From PHAA01 sp022706565 (GTDB taxonomy: Bacteria > Bacillota > Syntrophomonadia > Syntrophomonadales > Syntrophomonadaceae): 64,000 bases of DNA. This document shows positions 1-7,678 of this stretch, in pieces (position 1 is the first letter of the stretch; each line of letters opens with the position of its first letter). The notes beneath the pieces are model-generated. The model saw nothing but the letters and a program-made list of their open reading frames with translations. It had not been told where the DNA came from and did no database searches. Where the stretch lies: contig JAXGLD010000006.1 in NCBI GenBank assembly GCA_040769385.1, positions 1 through 64,000 on the forward strand, given 5' to 3'. A program made the position numbers and the translations under genes.

Positions 1-755
1 TATTTAACCCCTTCGGCGAGCTTAATAGCCATGTCTTTATCTATCTGTCCCCGAATCATGAACATGCGGTCATTCATAGCCCAAATGACAGTAACCAGAG
101 AGTTTTTCATAACCACGGTTCCCTCATGCCCGTTGATGCTGACTGCTTCAAACCCGGTGGCGTGTTCCGTATCCAGCGCGGGCTTGTTGTCTGCGCTTAA
201 TTCCATATAAGTAATGAGCGAGCCCTGTGAATCTGTGAATTCAATTGTTTTTGAAAGTTCACTGTCGGTAATAGAGCTGATTTCATATCCGTCCGGCACA
301 TAGGTCGGCACATACGATTGATGCCAGTCAATGTTTGTGCTGACCCCTTCCGAATCGCTGCTACTGTCCTGCAACTGAAAAGATGTATATTCCTGTTGAA
401 CATTCATTAAAAAATTAAGCGCCTTGACTCTAACCGCTTCTACGGTCACCACTGTGGTGCCCAATATAACCAACGCAATCAGCATGGCGACCGCTGCTTT
501 ATTTAAGACCGCCAATATGCGACGATTTTTAGTATAAGCCTTTGACTTCTTTAGATAACCGTCCATTTGGCGGCTGAACTTTTGAACGGCTTCTCGGGAA
601 GGCAGATATTCAGGATCGTTTTTTAGCTTGTCTTTTTCGTCCAGAAAAAGCTGACCTTCTTTTTCCGCGACATCGTGCATGACCAATTTGAACAGGCTGT
701 CTTCATATTCTTCATAAAGCTTTCTGCGAATTTGTTCCGGACTGTTATTTGGCAT
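1..755 (-). CDS. DUF4367-like membrane protein, probable partner of the adjacent sigma factor (3' end cut off)
   Basis: The frame is open from an ATG at 755 to the window edge (251 codons, no stop), so the C-terminus is missing. The N-terminal ~80 residues are charged and cytoplasmic-looking. One membrane helix follows at about residues 86-107, then an outer domain with the phrase YVPTYVPDGYEI, typical of DUF4367 proteins. The start overlaps the end of the sigma-factor gene by 11 bases, so the two are translationally coupled. That arrangement is usual for a sigma factor and its membrane-bound regulator. The anti-sigma role is inferred from context; the partial DUF4367 match is from memory of the family. 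Confidence 0.75.
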   Translation of the reverse strand, partial: MPNNSPEQIRRKLYEEYEDSLFKLVMHDVAEKEGQLFLDEKDKLKNDPEYLPSREAVQKFSRQMDGYLKKSKAYTKNRRILAVLNKAAVAMLIALVILGTTVVTVEAVRVKALNFLMNVQQEYTSFQLQDSSSDSEGVSTNIDWHQSYVPTYVPDGYEISSITDSELSKTIEFTDSQGSLITYMELSADNKPALDTEHATGFEAVSINGHEGTVVMKNSLVTVIWAMNDRMFMIRGQIDKDMAIKLAEGVK

Positions 756-1335
756 GCTTATTCATCTCCCTCTCCATGAGCTCTTTATCCAAAAGCTCTT
801 TGGCGTTTCTTCGGGCTCTGGTCAAATACTGCCGGACGCTGTCGGGAGCTATTCCTAGAATTCCTGCTATCTCTGCATCATTCAAATCCAATATGTATTT
901 TAAATACAATACATCTTTCTGTTGCACGGGCAGCTCTAATATGGCATTCCTCAGCTCGGTTATTTCTTCCTGATGGATAATCCTTTCATCTAGAATATTC
1001 GCCAATTCCGGTATCCTTTCCGCCAGGTCCATGTCTTTTCCATAATAGGTATGCTTCTTCTGCACATCCAGATGTTTGATAAAGTTAATAGCTACGCTCC
1101 TAGCAGTATAGACAATATAAGCGGCTAATTTGCAACTTTCCAGTGTTCGAATTACAGATATTTTCTCAATCAGTCTTATAAAAGTATCATTCGTCAGGTC
1201 TTCCGCATGGTCCGCATCACGGGTGATATTGTAAACGGTCTTTTTCACCAAGCCGTAATATTCTTGATATAAATTCATCATGAAGACCTTATCTTCATCG
1301 CCTTCCAGAACGGCGACTGCAGTCATGATTATCAT
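745..1335 (-). CDS. ECF-type RNA polymerase sigma factor
   Basis: The protein has 196 residues. Region 2 lies at about residues 20-90 (the DHAEDLTNDTFIR stretch resembles the region 2.2 polymerase-binding helix). Region 4 with a helix-turn-helix lies at about 130-180 (LPVQQKDVLYLKY, then DAEIAGILGIAPDSVRQ). The length suits an ECF or sigma-70-like alternative factor. The start ATG has AAGGATG about 10 bases upstream. It overlaps the downstream DUF4367 gene, its likely membrane regulator. The target genes cannot be deduced from this window. Confidence 0.85.
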   Translation of the reverse strand: MIIMTAVAVLEGDEDKVFMMNLYQEYYGLVKKTVYNITRDADHAEDLTNDTFIRLIEKISVIRTLESCKLAAYIVYTARSVAINFIKHLDVQKKHTYYGKDMDLAERIPELANILDERIIHQEEITELRNAILELPVQQKDVLYLKYILDLNDAEIAGILGIAPDSVRQYLTRARRNAKELLDKELMEREMNKHAK

Positions 1336-1457
1336 TCAGAATCACATCCTTATGTAAGAATTATACATGCATTCATAATAATTGGCGGCAATAAAGGAAT
1401 TTTAAGTTGTCTTTATAGCTAAGGAATTAGGAATATTGGATTGAAGGGGGGTTATAC

Positions 1458-1617
1458 ATGGGGAAGTTTTTCAGAATCTTCGTTGTTGTTATTAATTGGT
1501 ACGGCTATTCGCGTCAAATTGAAGGGTTTGGAAGGTAAAGAAACGAATTGGTTAGCTAAAGAAGTGTGGAAGTGGTTTCCATTTATCCATATTTATTGCT
1601 CGAAGGGAGGGCTTTAG
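1458..1617 (+). pseudogene. Frameshifted copy of the small membrane protein gene that follows
   Basis: The first ~45 bases closely match the start of the intact gene at 1618 (ATGGGGAAGTTTTTC versus ATGGGGAGGTTTTTC, then a shared TTATTAATTGGT), after a similar GAAGGGGGG ribosome site. About one base is missing near 1480-1490. The ATG frame therefore ends after 26 codons, while the frame that matches the neighbour runs on to a TAG at 1615, directly before the next ATG. I read it as a tandem duplicate that has decayed. It could instead encode a real 26-residue peptide. Confidence 0.35.
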
Positions 1618-1833
1618 ATGGGGAGGTTTTTCGGAAATCTTGCCTTGCTATTATTAATTGGTGCTGTTGTATTGGGCATTTCATCTCCGCTATTACTAAC
1701 AAATGACGCGTCTTGGCTAAGTAGAATATATGCTTTTTTAATAATTACGTTGCCCTTATTGGTAATATCAGGTCTGTTTTATGGAATATCTATTATAATC
1801 AATTTGCTTATCAAAATTGAATCAAGATTGTAA
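1618..1833 (+). CDS. Small two-helix membrane protein, function unknown
   Basis: This encodes 71 residues, almost all hydrophobic. Helices lie at about residues 6-28 and 38-62, followed by a short polar tail. A good ribosome site (GAAGGGAGGG) sits 7 bases before the ATG. I do not recognise a family. It follows a decayed copy of its own 5' end and precedes another tiny membrane protein, so this stretch looks like a cluster of micro-proteins between the sigma factor and the sirtuin gene. Confidence 0.5.
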   Translation: MGRFFGNLALLLLIGAVVLGISSPLLLTNDASWLSRIYAFLIITLPLLVISGLFYGISIIINLLIKIESRL

Positions 1834-1893
1834 AGCGGACTTTTTTTCTTCCGGTAGTTCCATATTAAACGGCTTTCAAAGGAGGTGCCCTTT

Positions 1894-2103
1894 ATGAATG
1901 CTCCCATATCCCCTCCGGCGGGCAGTCCGCCTGTCTTCCCGAACCTATATGTTACGTTCTGGTCAGTCTTCAACATATTGACACTAATTGCTATTGTGGT
2001 ACTGGTTTTCTGGTATTTTAAGAAACAGAGCGACGACAAGAAACGAATGTTTGGAAAGCTGGACAGCATCATATCCCTACTCCAATCCAAGAAAAACGAT
2101 TGA
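1894..2103 (+). CDS. Small single-helix membrane protein, function unknown
   Basis: The start is the ATG at 1894, because AAAGGAGG ends 8 bases before it. A GTG at 1885 is in frame but overlaps that ribosome site. The 69 residues show a short proline-rich outside segment, one membrane helix at about residues 20-42, then a basic cytoplasmic tail (KKQSDDKKR) with an amphipathic end. This topology resembles small membrane anchors or regulators, but no family is recognised. Confidence 0.6.
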   Translation: MNAPISPPAGSPPVFPNLYVTFWSVFNILTLIAIVVLVFWYFKKQSDDKKRMFGKLDSIISLLQSKKND

Positions 2104-2123
2104 GTATAAGGATATAAGGAAGC

Positions 2124-2216
2124 ATTACAATTTACCGGCTTACCTTGGGGATATTGTTTTCCCTGGCGGTGGTCTTTTTGCCCTTGGTCATTGTTATAAT
2201 AAAGGCCAAGAGGTGA
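2124..2216 (+). CDS. Possible 30-residue single-helix micro-protein
   Basis: The frame encodes a strongly hydrophobic helix (about LGILFSLAVVFLPLVIVIIK) with a basic KAKR end and stops at a TGA just before the sirtuin start. No ATG, GTG or TTG is at the right distance. An ATT at 2124 lies 10 bases after AAGGAT, and a TTG at 2145 has no ribosome site. The amino-acid pattern argues for coding; the lack of a normal start argues against it. Confidence 0.22.
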   Translation: MTIYRLTLGILFSLAVVFLPLVIVIIKAKR

Positions 2217-2222
2217 TGAACA

Positions 2223-2969
2223 GTGTATAAAGAAATTGAACGGACCGCCCTGATGCTCAAGACATCCAAAAACACGGTGGTGGTGACCGGAGCGGGGATC
2301 AGTACCGAGGCCGGCATCCCCGATTTTCGCGGGGAGAATGGCATTTACCGCCGGTTGGGTGAAGACAGGGTGATGGAGATTATCAATAAAGATTGTTTCA
2401 ATAGCAATCCCGACCACTTCTATCTCTTCTACCGCCAGAATTTCCAGTCTTACGCCGAGATACAGCCCAGCCATGCTCATTTCGCTCTGGCCGAGCTGGA
2501 GGAGCAGGGTTTGGTCAAGGCCATCGTGACCCAGAATATCGATGGGCTTCATCAAAAGGCGGGCAGCCGCAGGGTGTATGCCATACACGGCAGCGCCGAC
2601 CGTTACTATTGCACCAACCGTTCCTGTCAGCAGGCATACGACCAAGAGTATGTAGACAGCTATCCGCTGACCGTGCCCTGCTGCCCGGAATGTGATGCTA
2701 TCCTGAAACCGGATGTGGTGTTATTCGGTGAGCCGATCAAGAACTACTATGATGCCGTGCATGCAATAACGGGAGCCCACCTGTTGGTGGTGATCGGTTC
2801 TTCGTTAACGGTTTATCCGTTGGCGGGTTTTGTAAGGGATTACTGCAACTCCAACAAGGATCTGCTCATAATCAACAAGGGACGGACCGAGATGGACTAT
2901 GCCGCCACCCTAAAGGTGGACACCGATCGCACCGGTGATTTTCTCAACCAGGTCATTGACCGGCTCTAA
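2223..2969 (+). CDS. cobB: NAD-dependent protein deacylase of the sirtuin (SIR2) family
   Basis: Sirtuins remove acetyl or other acyl groups from lysines using NAD. All signature elements are present in 248 residues: GAGIS (23-27) and the GIPDFRG loop (31-37) for NAD, TQNIDGLH (103-110), catalytic His122 in AIHGS, and four zinc cysteines (C130, C135, C154, C157). It starts with GTG behind AGAGGTGA. The gene is convergent with the NUDIX gene and overlaps its end by 4 bases. Since an HDAC-type deacetylase is also in this window (22.2-23.6 kb), the organism has two mechanistically different lysine deacylases. Confidence 0.93.
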   Translation: MYKEIERTALMLKTSKNTVVVTGAGISTEAGIPDFRGENGIYRRLGEDRVMEIINKDCFNSNPDHFYLFYRQNFQSYAEIQPSHAHFALAELEEQGLVKAIVTQNIDGLHQKAGSRRVYAIHGSADRYYCTNRSCQQAYDQEYVDSYPLTVPCCPECDAILKPDVVLFGEPIKNYYDAVHAITGAHLLVVIGSSLTVYPLAGFVRDYCNSNKDLLIINKGRTEMDYAATLKVDTDRTGDFLNQVIDRL

Positions 2970-3601
2970 TATATGGGCGGCTCCGCGAGGGGTCTGATGA
3001 GGGTCAGGAAATGGGTGAGGATCAAGGCGGTCAGCCCCCAGATGACGTATTCCTGCCAGATGTAAAAATGCTGGGGATAATTGGCCTCCCGAAATGGGTA
3101 CTGGCGGCCCTGAGGTATAAGGTCGTAGGGGAAATCCTCCGGGGCATCCATTTTGAAAGCCAGGTTCTTTCGCATCGGCTTATTATGGAGGAGGTAATCC
3201 AGGGGCACGTAGAAGATCTTCTCCACCTCGTCCAGGTTGATATGGATGCGGTGGTTGTCCTTTATATAACCGACGTAAGGATAGACTATGGCACTGAAGG
3301 GGGTGATGAGCAGGTCCAGGGGCGCGATCACTTCCAGATCATCGGTCTCCAGTCCTAATTCCTCGCAGGTCTCACGGACCGCGGTCATTTCTGGATCCCC
3401 ATCATCCTTCTCAATCCCGCCTCCGGGAAAACAGATCTCGCCTGGCTGCCGGAACAGATGGGGGGCCCTCTTCTCAAACAGCACCGACAGTTCTCCCCCT
3501 ACCTCTACCAGGGGCAGCAGTACCGATGATTGGGCTGCCTGTTGGTGGCCCATTATCTTGCGTCGACGCCCTTGCAGGGCTTTGATATTGTCAGGCAGCA
3601 T
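2966..3601 (-). CDS. NUDIX hydrolase of the CoA pyrophosphatase type
   Basis: The NUDIX box GX5EX7REUXEEXGU is seen around residues 61-83 (GGGIEKDDGDPEMTAV then RETCEELGL). The segment just before it (RAPHLFRQPGEICFPGG) matches the family-specific motif of NUDIX enzymes that split coenzyme A or its derivatives. I placed the start at 3601 because CGGAGG lies 9 bases upstream of that ATG; a longer in-frame start at 3637 lacks a site. The protein has 211 residues. It may lead the minus-strand stretch downstream of pss. Substrate specificity is inferred from the motif only. Confidence 0.85.
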   Translation of the reverse strand: MLPDNIKALQGRRRKIMGHQQAAQSSVLLPLVEVGGELSVLFEKRAPHLFRQPGEICFPGGGIEKDDGDPEMTAVRETCEELGLETDDLEVIAPLDLLITPFSAIVYPYVGYIKDNHRIHINLDEVEKIFYVPLDYLLHNKPMRKNLAFKMDAPEDFPYDLIPQGRQYPFREANYPQHFYIWQEYVIWGLTALILTHFLTLIRPLAEPPIY

Positions 3602-3662
3602 CGTCTTTTTCCTCCGTGGATGTAGGTTCCCGGGCATTTCGCTTTGCTTATGCAGTCCGTAA

Positions 3663-4175
3663 TTAAATCTTGGGTATTTTGAAATTGCTCACCATCATAT
3701 ACGATAAAAAAAGCATCAAGACCAGTGCCAGGTAACCATTTATGCCGGCGGCCAGTAAAGAAAGCAGGGCCATCAGGAAGCCGGCCATGGTAATGGGCAG
3801 GCCAATAAAATGGTCGGAGATGTTCAAGACATTGAAGCGCGCCAGCCGGAAGGCGCCGCACATTATATATATCAGGGCCGCCACCACCCCTAACAGCAGG
3901 GGCAGATCGTAAAGCAACTGGGCATAAATGAGGATAGCCGGGGCAACCCCGAACGAGACCAGATCACACAAAGAATCGAGCTGTTTGCCGATATCCGACA
4001 TCACCCCGAATTTCCGGGCCACCCGCCCGTCGATGCCGTCCATGAATACCGCGCATAAAATAAAGATGGCCGCGATGACGTAATTACGTTCCATGGTTTG
4101 GATCAGGGCCAGTGAACCAAAGATGATGTTTATTAAAGTTATGATATTGGCGCTTTTATCCATCAAGTTTTGCAA
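3663..4175 (-). CDS. pssA: CDP-diacylglycerol-serine O-phosphatidyltransferase
   Basis: It joins serine to CDP-diacylglycerol to make phosphatidylserine in the membrane. The CDP-alcohol phosphotransferase signature is complete: D49-G50-x2-A53-R54-x8-G63-x3-D67-x3-D71. Several membrane helices surround it, and the 170 residues suit the short Gram-positive form. The start is TTG at 4175, with GAGGAGGGG 9 bases upstream; an in-frame ATG lies four codons later. It overlaps the end of psd by 20 bases, so the two successive steps of phosphatidylethanolamine synthesis are cotranslated. Confidence 0.93.
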   Translation of the reverse strand: MQNLMDKSANIITLINIIFGSLALIQTMERNYVIAAIFILCAVFMDGIDGRVARKFGVMSDIGKQLDSLCDLVSFGVAPAILIYAQLLYDLPLLLGVVAALIYIMCGAFRLARFNVLNISDHFIGLPITMAGFLMALLSLLAAGINGYLALVLMLFLSYMMVSNFKIPKI

Positions 4176-4797
4176 TCAGTGACTCCCCTCCTCTCACCTT
4201 CTGACCGGGAGCAACCAGCACTTTAGTCCCCTGGGGCAGGTACAATTCAGTGCAGGACCCAAAGCGTATCAACCCGAACCTTTCCCCCGCTTGCAGGTAA
4301 TCCCCGGGCCTTACCCAACAGACCAGGCGGCGGGCCACCAGACCGGTCACCTGTACTACCAGAACTTTCCCCCACTCAGTGCTTAAGCCTACATAGTTGC
4401 GGGCGTTTATGGTTCCCGCTTCATCCCGGTAAGCCGCCAGGTATTGACCTGGGACCCGCTTGACCCATTCTACCCGGCCAGCCACCGGCGTCCGGTTGAT
4501 ATGCACATTGAACAAGCTCAGGAAGATCCGCACCCGGACTGCTTCCGACTGCATAAATTCATTCTCGGAGACGTTGATTATGTCCATCACTCGGCCATCG
4601 GCCGGGGCTACCACGTTGCCCCATTCCCCGGGAGCGGTGCGCTTGGGATTGCGGAAGAAGAAAGTGACAAACAGGGTCAGCAGCACTCCCAACAGAAGCC
4701 CGATCTCATTGGTAAACACATATAAGAGCCAAGCCGCGAAGGCAAACAACAATATGAACGGCCATCCTTCGCGTGCCACTGGTTCCCGATGGGACAT
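4156..4797 (-). CDS. psd: Phosphatidylserine decarboxylase proenzyme, short form
   Basis: It decarboxylates phosphatidylserine to phosphatidylethanolamine. Two hydrophobic segments fill residues 12-48. The DGRV motif (68-71) and NVHINRTP (98-104) are conserved, and the self-cleavage site is Gly180-Ser181 in RFGSCTE, where the serine becomes the pyruvoyl group. The 213 residues match the short family. GCAGGAG precedes the ATG. A promoter is visible about 100 bases upstream (4891-4919), so psd-pss, perhaps with the NUDIX gene, forms one unit. Confidence 0.93.
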   Translation of the reverse strand: MSHREPVAREGWPFILLFAFAAWLLYVFTNEIGLLLGVLLTLFVTFFFRNPKRTAPGEWGNVVAPADGRVMDIINVSENEFMQSEAVRVRIFLSLFNVHINRTPVAGRVEWVKRVPGQYLAAYRDEAGTINARNYVGLSTEWGKVLVVQVTGLVARRLVCWVRPGDYLQAGERFGLIRFGSCTELYLPQGTKVLVAPGQKVRGGESLIAKLDG

Positions 4798-4890
4798 AAT
4801 TTACTCCTGCTACTATCTTATTTGTATCTGCCCAACCTATACCTGGGTTCTGAGAGCGGCTATATCTAAATAATTTTAGCTTATAAACAT

Positions 4891-4919
4891 ATAATATGTA
4901 ACCGAACGGGTGTTTGCAA
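4891..4919 (-). promoter_or_regulatory. Sigma-A-type promoter for psd-pssA
   Basis: On the minus strand, TTGCAA (4914-4919) and TATTAT (4891-4896) are separated by exactly 17 bases. They lie in the AT-rich gap between the radical SAM gene and psd. Confidence 0.55.
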
Positions 4920-4935
4920 TAGCGGAAGGGCCGTA

Positions 4936-6732
4936 TTATACTATGTTTTCCAGCTGATGCGGTTCCCAGCCGCAGGGTTGGTCCCCACTCAGATCCAGTA
5001 CCTGAACAGCTGTAAGGGTGGAAGGATCATAAACGAACATCAGCTTCAGTTCCCGTCCCGGCTTTTCCCGGTCCATCCCGCGGAAATATTCGACATGCAG
5101 CAGTTTTTTTATTTCCCGGGGGGTTCTGCCCTCCAGTTGGGGCAGCCAGCGGTGCACGAAATCCTTGTCCCGAGTGTACCTATACACAATCTGGTTGATG
5201 TCGACCGGATTATGACTGGTCAGTCCCTCCGGAAGGGTGTAACGATGGTGGTGAAGGAGGTAGTCATATTTCAGGCGTTCATCAACCCGGTGACGGTGGG
5301 CGGAATGATGGTCCTGGATGAAACCGCCCAGATAAGAATAGAGCGCTTCCTTCTTGTGCCCTCGGTTCCACCAGTCATGGACGGACCAATAACTGGCGAA
5401 CTCCTGGTAGAAATCGGCCGCCCGGCCTTCATATATATAGGTGGTTATGTATGCCACAGCGGCTGCCATTTCCCCCGAGTTATAATACTTGTCCACCAGC
5501 GACTCCATCCTGGTCAAGGAGATGATATCGCCGAAATTCAGGAACGGAGTGGATATCACCTGGTAGGGCGGGTGGGATTGGAAAACATAGCCCAGGCACT
5601 CGCTGTCCTGCCCCAGAGGGGAACCCTTCAAGATTTTGAGAAAGCCCAGCTGCAGCATATTGGGCCGCAGATTATAGACCATATCGAAGGACTTTTTGAA
5701 ACGGGCCAGGTCCTCTCCGGGCAGCCCGGCAATGAGATCCAGATGGATATGGATGTTGGCGAAGGTTATCAAACGGGTTATGTTTTGGCGGAGGCGTTCC
5801 CAGTCCTGCTTCCGGTTCACGGCTTGCAGTGCAGGTTGGTAAGTGGATTGGATGCCGATCTCGAAATTGAACCGACCGGGTGGTACGGCGGCCAGGAAGT
5901 CCAGCATGGCATCCGAAAAAAGACTGGCGTCGATCTCAAAATGGGCCATGACCTGATTGGGGCTGGACAGGATATGCTCCATTATAGCCCGGGCCCGTTT
6001 TTCATTGAGATTGAAGGTCCGGTCCACAAACTTTATTTCCCGCACCGGGAGGGACAACAAAACATCCAGGTCAGACTTTACCCGCTCCAGGGAAAGGGTG
6101 CGGACCCCTGACGATGAGGCGGATAGGCAATAGGAGCAGCGGAAGGGACAGCCCCGGGAACTTTCGTAATAGACGATGCGGTCGGTCAGGTCGTCCCAGT
6201 CATGGGCGTAAGCGAAAGGGAGATCGTCCAGGTCGGCCAGCTCCTCCCGGGGACTATTGGAGCAGATTCGGTTTTGATAATCGCGATAGGTGATCCCCGG
6301 GATGGACGCCAACTCCAACTGGCCATCCAGGGCAGCCAGCAACTCGGTCAGAACCGTCTCCCCTTCCCCGCTCACCACCAAATCCACGCCTGGATTTTGT
6401 TCCAGGATAGAGTCGGCGTCAAACGAAACCTCGGGCCCGCCCAGGATGATTACAGTGGCCGGAGCGGCCTTTTTATAATCGTCACAGATCCTTAAAATGG
6501 GCTCTATGTTCCAGATGTAGCAGGAAAAGGCCAGCACGGCGGGCTGCTGCAGATAGATCTCGGCCAGGATATCGCTGGGCCTTTGGTTGATGGTGAATTC
6601 CATTACCCGGATTTCCCGGTTGGTACGGGGCCGGTTGAAGGCTTGCAGGCTGCGCAGGGCCAGACTGGTGTGCAGATAGGTGGCATTCAAAGTCGACAGG
6701 ATGACACTGCCGGAGGGGGCGTGGACCGACAT
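4936..6732 (-). CDS. B12-binding domain radical SAM protein, substrate unknown
   Basis: The 598 residues show an N-terminal Rossmann-like cobalamin-binding domain (about 15-150, including ILGGPEVSFD). A radical SAM core starts at SSRGCPFRCSYC, whose three cysteines (CxxxCxxC, near 195-202) hold the 4Fe-4S cluster. A C-terminal part of about 200 residues is of the kind called DUF4080. Family members methylate or rearrange unreactive carbons, but this subfamily has no assigned substrate. It starts 3 bases after murB stops and shares the tail of murB as its ribosome site (GGGGGAA), so the two are cotranscribed. A link to cell-wall precursors is only a guess. Confidence 0.85.
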   Translation of the reverse strand: MSVHAPSGSVILSTLNATYLHTSLALRSLQAFNRPRTNREIRVMEFTINQRPSDILAEIYLQQPAVLAFSCYIWNIEPILRICDDYKKAAPATVIILGGPEVSFDADSILEQNPGVDLVVSGEGETVLTELLAALDGQLELASIPGITYRDYQNRICSNSPREELADLDDLPFAYAHDWDDLTDRIVYYESSRGCPFRCSYCLSASSSGVRTLSLERVKSDLDVLLSLPVREIKFVDRTFNLNEKRARAIMEHILSSPNQVMAHFEIDASLFSDAMLDFLAAVPPGRFNFEIGIQSTYQPALQAVNRKQDWERLRQNITRLITFANIHIHLDLIAGLPGEDLARFKKSFDMVYNLRPNMLQLGFLKILKGSPLGQDSECLGYVFQSHPPYQVISTPFLNFGDIISLTRMESLVDKYYNSGEMAAAVAYITTYIYEGRAADFYQEFASYWSVHDWWNRGHKKEALYSYLGGFIQDHHSAHRHRVDERLKYDYLLHHHRYTLPEGLTSHNPVDINQIVYRYTRDKDFVHRWLPQLEGRTPREIKKLLHVEYFRGMDREKPGRELKLMFVYDPSTLTAVQVLDLSGDQPCGWEPHQLENIV

Positions 6733-6734
6733 GG

Positions 6735-7631
6735 TTATGGTTCCCCCACGATCCGGATTTCGGTCTGCAGACTTATACCGTAATGGTCGGCAACTTTTTC
6801 CTGGATAGCGGCAATCAGCTGCAGTACATCCTCGGCAGTGGCCCCGCCGGTGTTAACGATAAAACCGGCATGTTTGACGGACACTTGGGCCCCTCCGATG
6901 GAAAACCCCTTCAAGCCCAGTTCCTCGATCATCGGCCCCACGAAATGGCCCGGGGGCCGGCGAAAAATGCTGCCGGCGCTGGGGTATTCCAAGGGCTGTT
7001 TTTCCCAGCGGCTCTGCGAATATTTTTCCATCTTGGCGGTAATCTCCTGCTCCTCCCCGGTTCTGAGACCCAGCCGGGCGGCGATCACAATATGGTCGTT
7101 GTGCTGAAATATACTGTGGCGATAGCCCAGGTTCAATTCGCTGCGTTGAAATGTCTTGCGTTCCCCGCTGGGTTTTATCGTGTCCACTTCCAGCAGCACA
7201 TCTCCCATCTCCCCGTCATAGGCGCCGGCATTCATAACTACTGCTCCGCCCATGCTGCCGGGGATACCCTCGGCGAATTCCAGTCCGGTGAGATGGAAAC
7301 TGGCGGCGCAGCGGGCGACTTGCGACAAATGCGCCCCCGCTTCGGCATATACCTGCTCGCCGCGAATCTGGATGCAATTCAGTTGGGAGATCTTGATGAC
7401 CACCCCGCGGATGCCCTTATCCCGTACCAGCAGGTTGCTGCCAGCGCCCAAAACCATCCAGGGGACCTGCCGGGACAGGCAGTATTCCAGGGTGGTTTTC
7501 AATTCATATATGGATTTAGGGGTAACCAGGACATCGGCCGGTCCCCCGATCTTGAAGGTGGTATGATTGCTCATGGGTTCCTGAAAACTAAGGCTGGCGG
7601 CGGGTAATAATTTTGACAAATCCTTATACAT
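6735..7631 (-). CDS. murB: UDP-N-acetylenolpyruvoylglucosamine reductase
   Basis: This FAD enzyme makes UDP-N-acetylmuramic acid, the second committed step of peptidoglycan synthesis. Visible elements are the FAD-binding KIGGPAD and LGAGSNLLV segments, EGIPGSMGGAVVMNAGAY, and the catalytic serine region AGSIFRRPPG. The usual glutamate lies near the C-terminus (TEIRIVGEP). At 298 residues without the Tyr-loop insertion it is the type II form common in Gram-positives. AAAGGAGG lies 6 bases before the ATG. Confidence 0.95.
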   Translation of the reverse strand: MYKDLSKLLPAASLSFQEPMSNHTTFKIGGPADVLVTPKSIYELKTTLEYCLSRQVPWMVLGAGSNLLVRDKGIRGVVIKISQLNCIQIRGEQVYAEAGAHLSQVARCAASFHLTGLEFAEGIPGSMGGAVVMNAGAYDGEMGDVLLEVDTIKPSGERKTFQRSELNLGYRHSIFQHNDHIVIAARLGLRTGEEQEITAKMEKYSQSRWEKQPLEYPSAGSIFRRPPGHFVGPMIEELGLKGFSIGGAQVSVKHAGFIVNTGGATAEDVLQLIAAIQEKVADHYGISLQTEIRIVGEP

Positions 7632-7678
7632 GCAAACCTCCTTTGCCTATTTATATCTTTATGGCACGAAAAGACAGA

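Noticed and set aside
1779..2645. 288-codon minus-strand frame
   Set aside because: It runs antisense to the small membrane gene and the sirtuin; the sirtuin frame has all family motifs, so this is a shadow.
4957..6111. 384-codon plus-strand frame
   Set aside because: Antisense to the radical SAM gene, which carries clear cluster and domain motifs; no ribosome site or recognisable protein on the plus strand.
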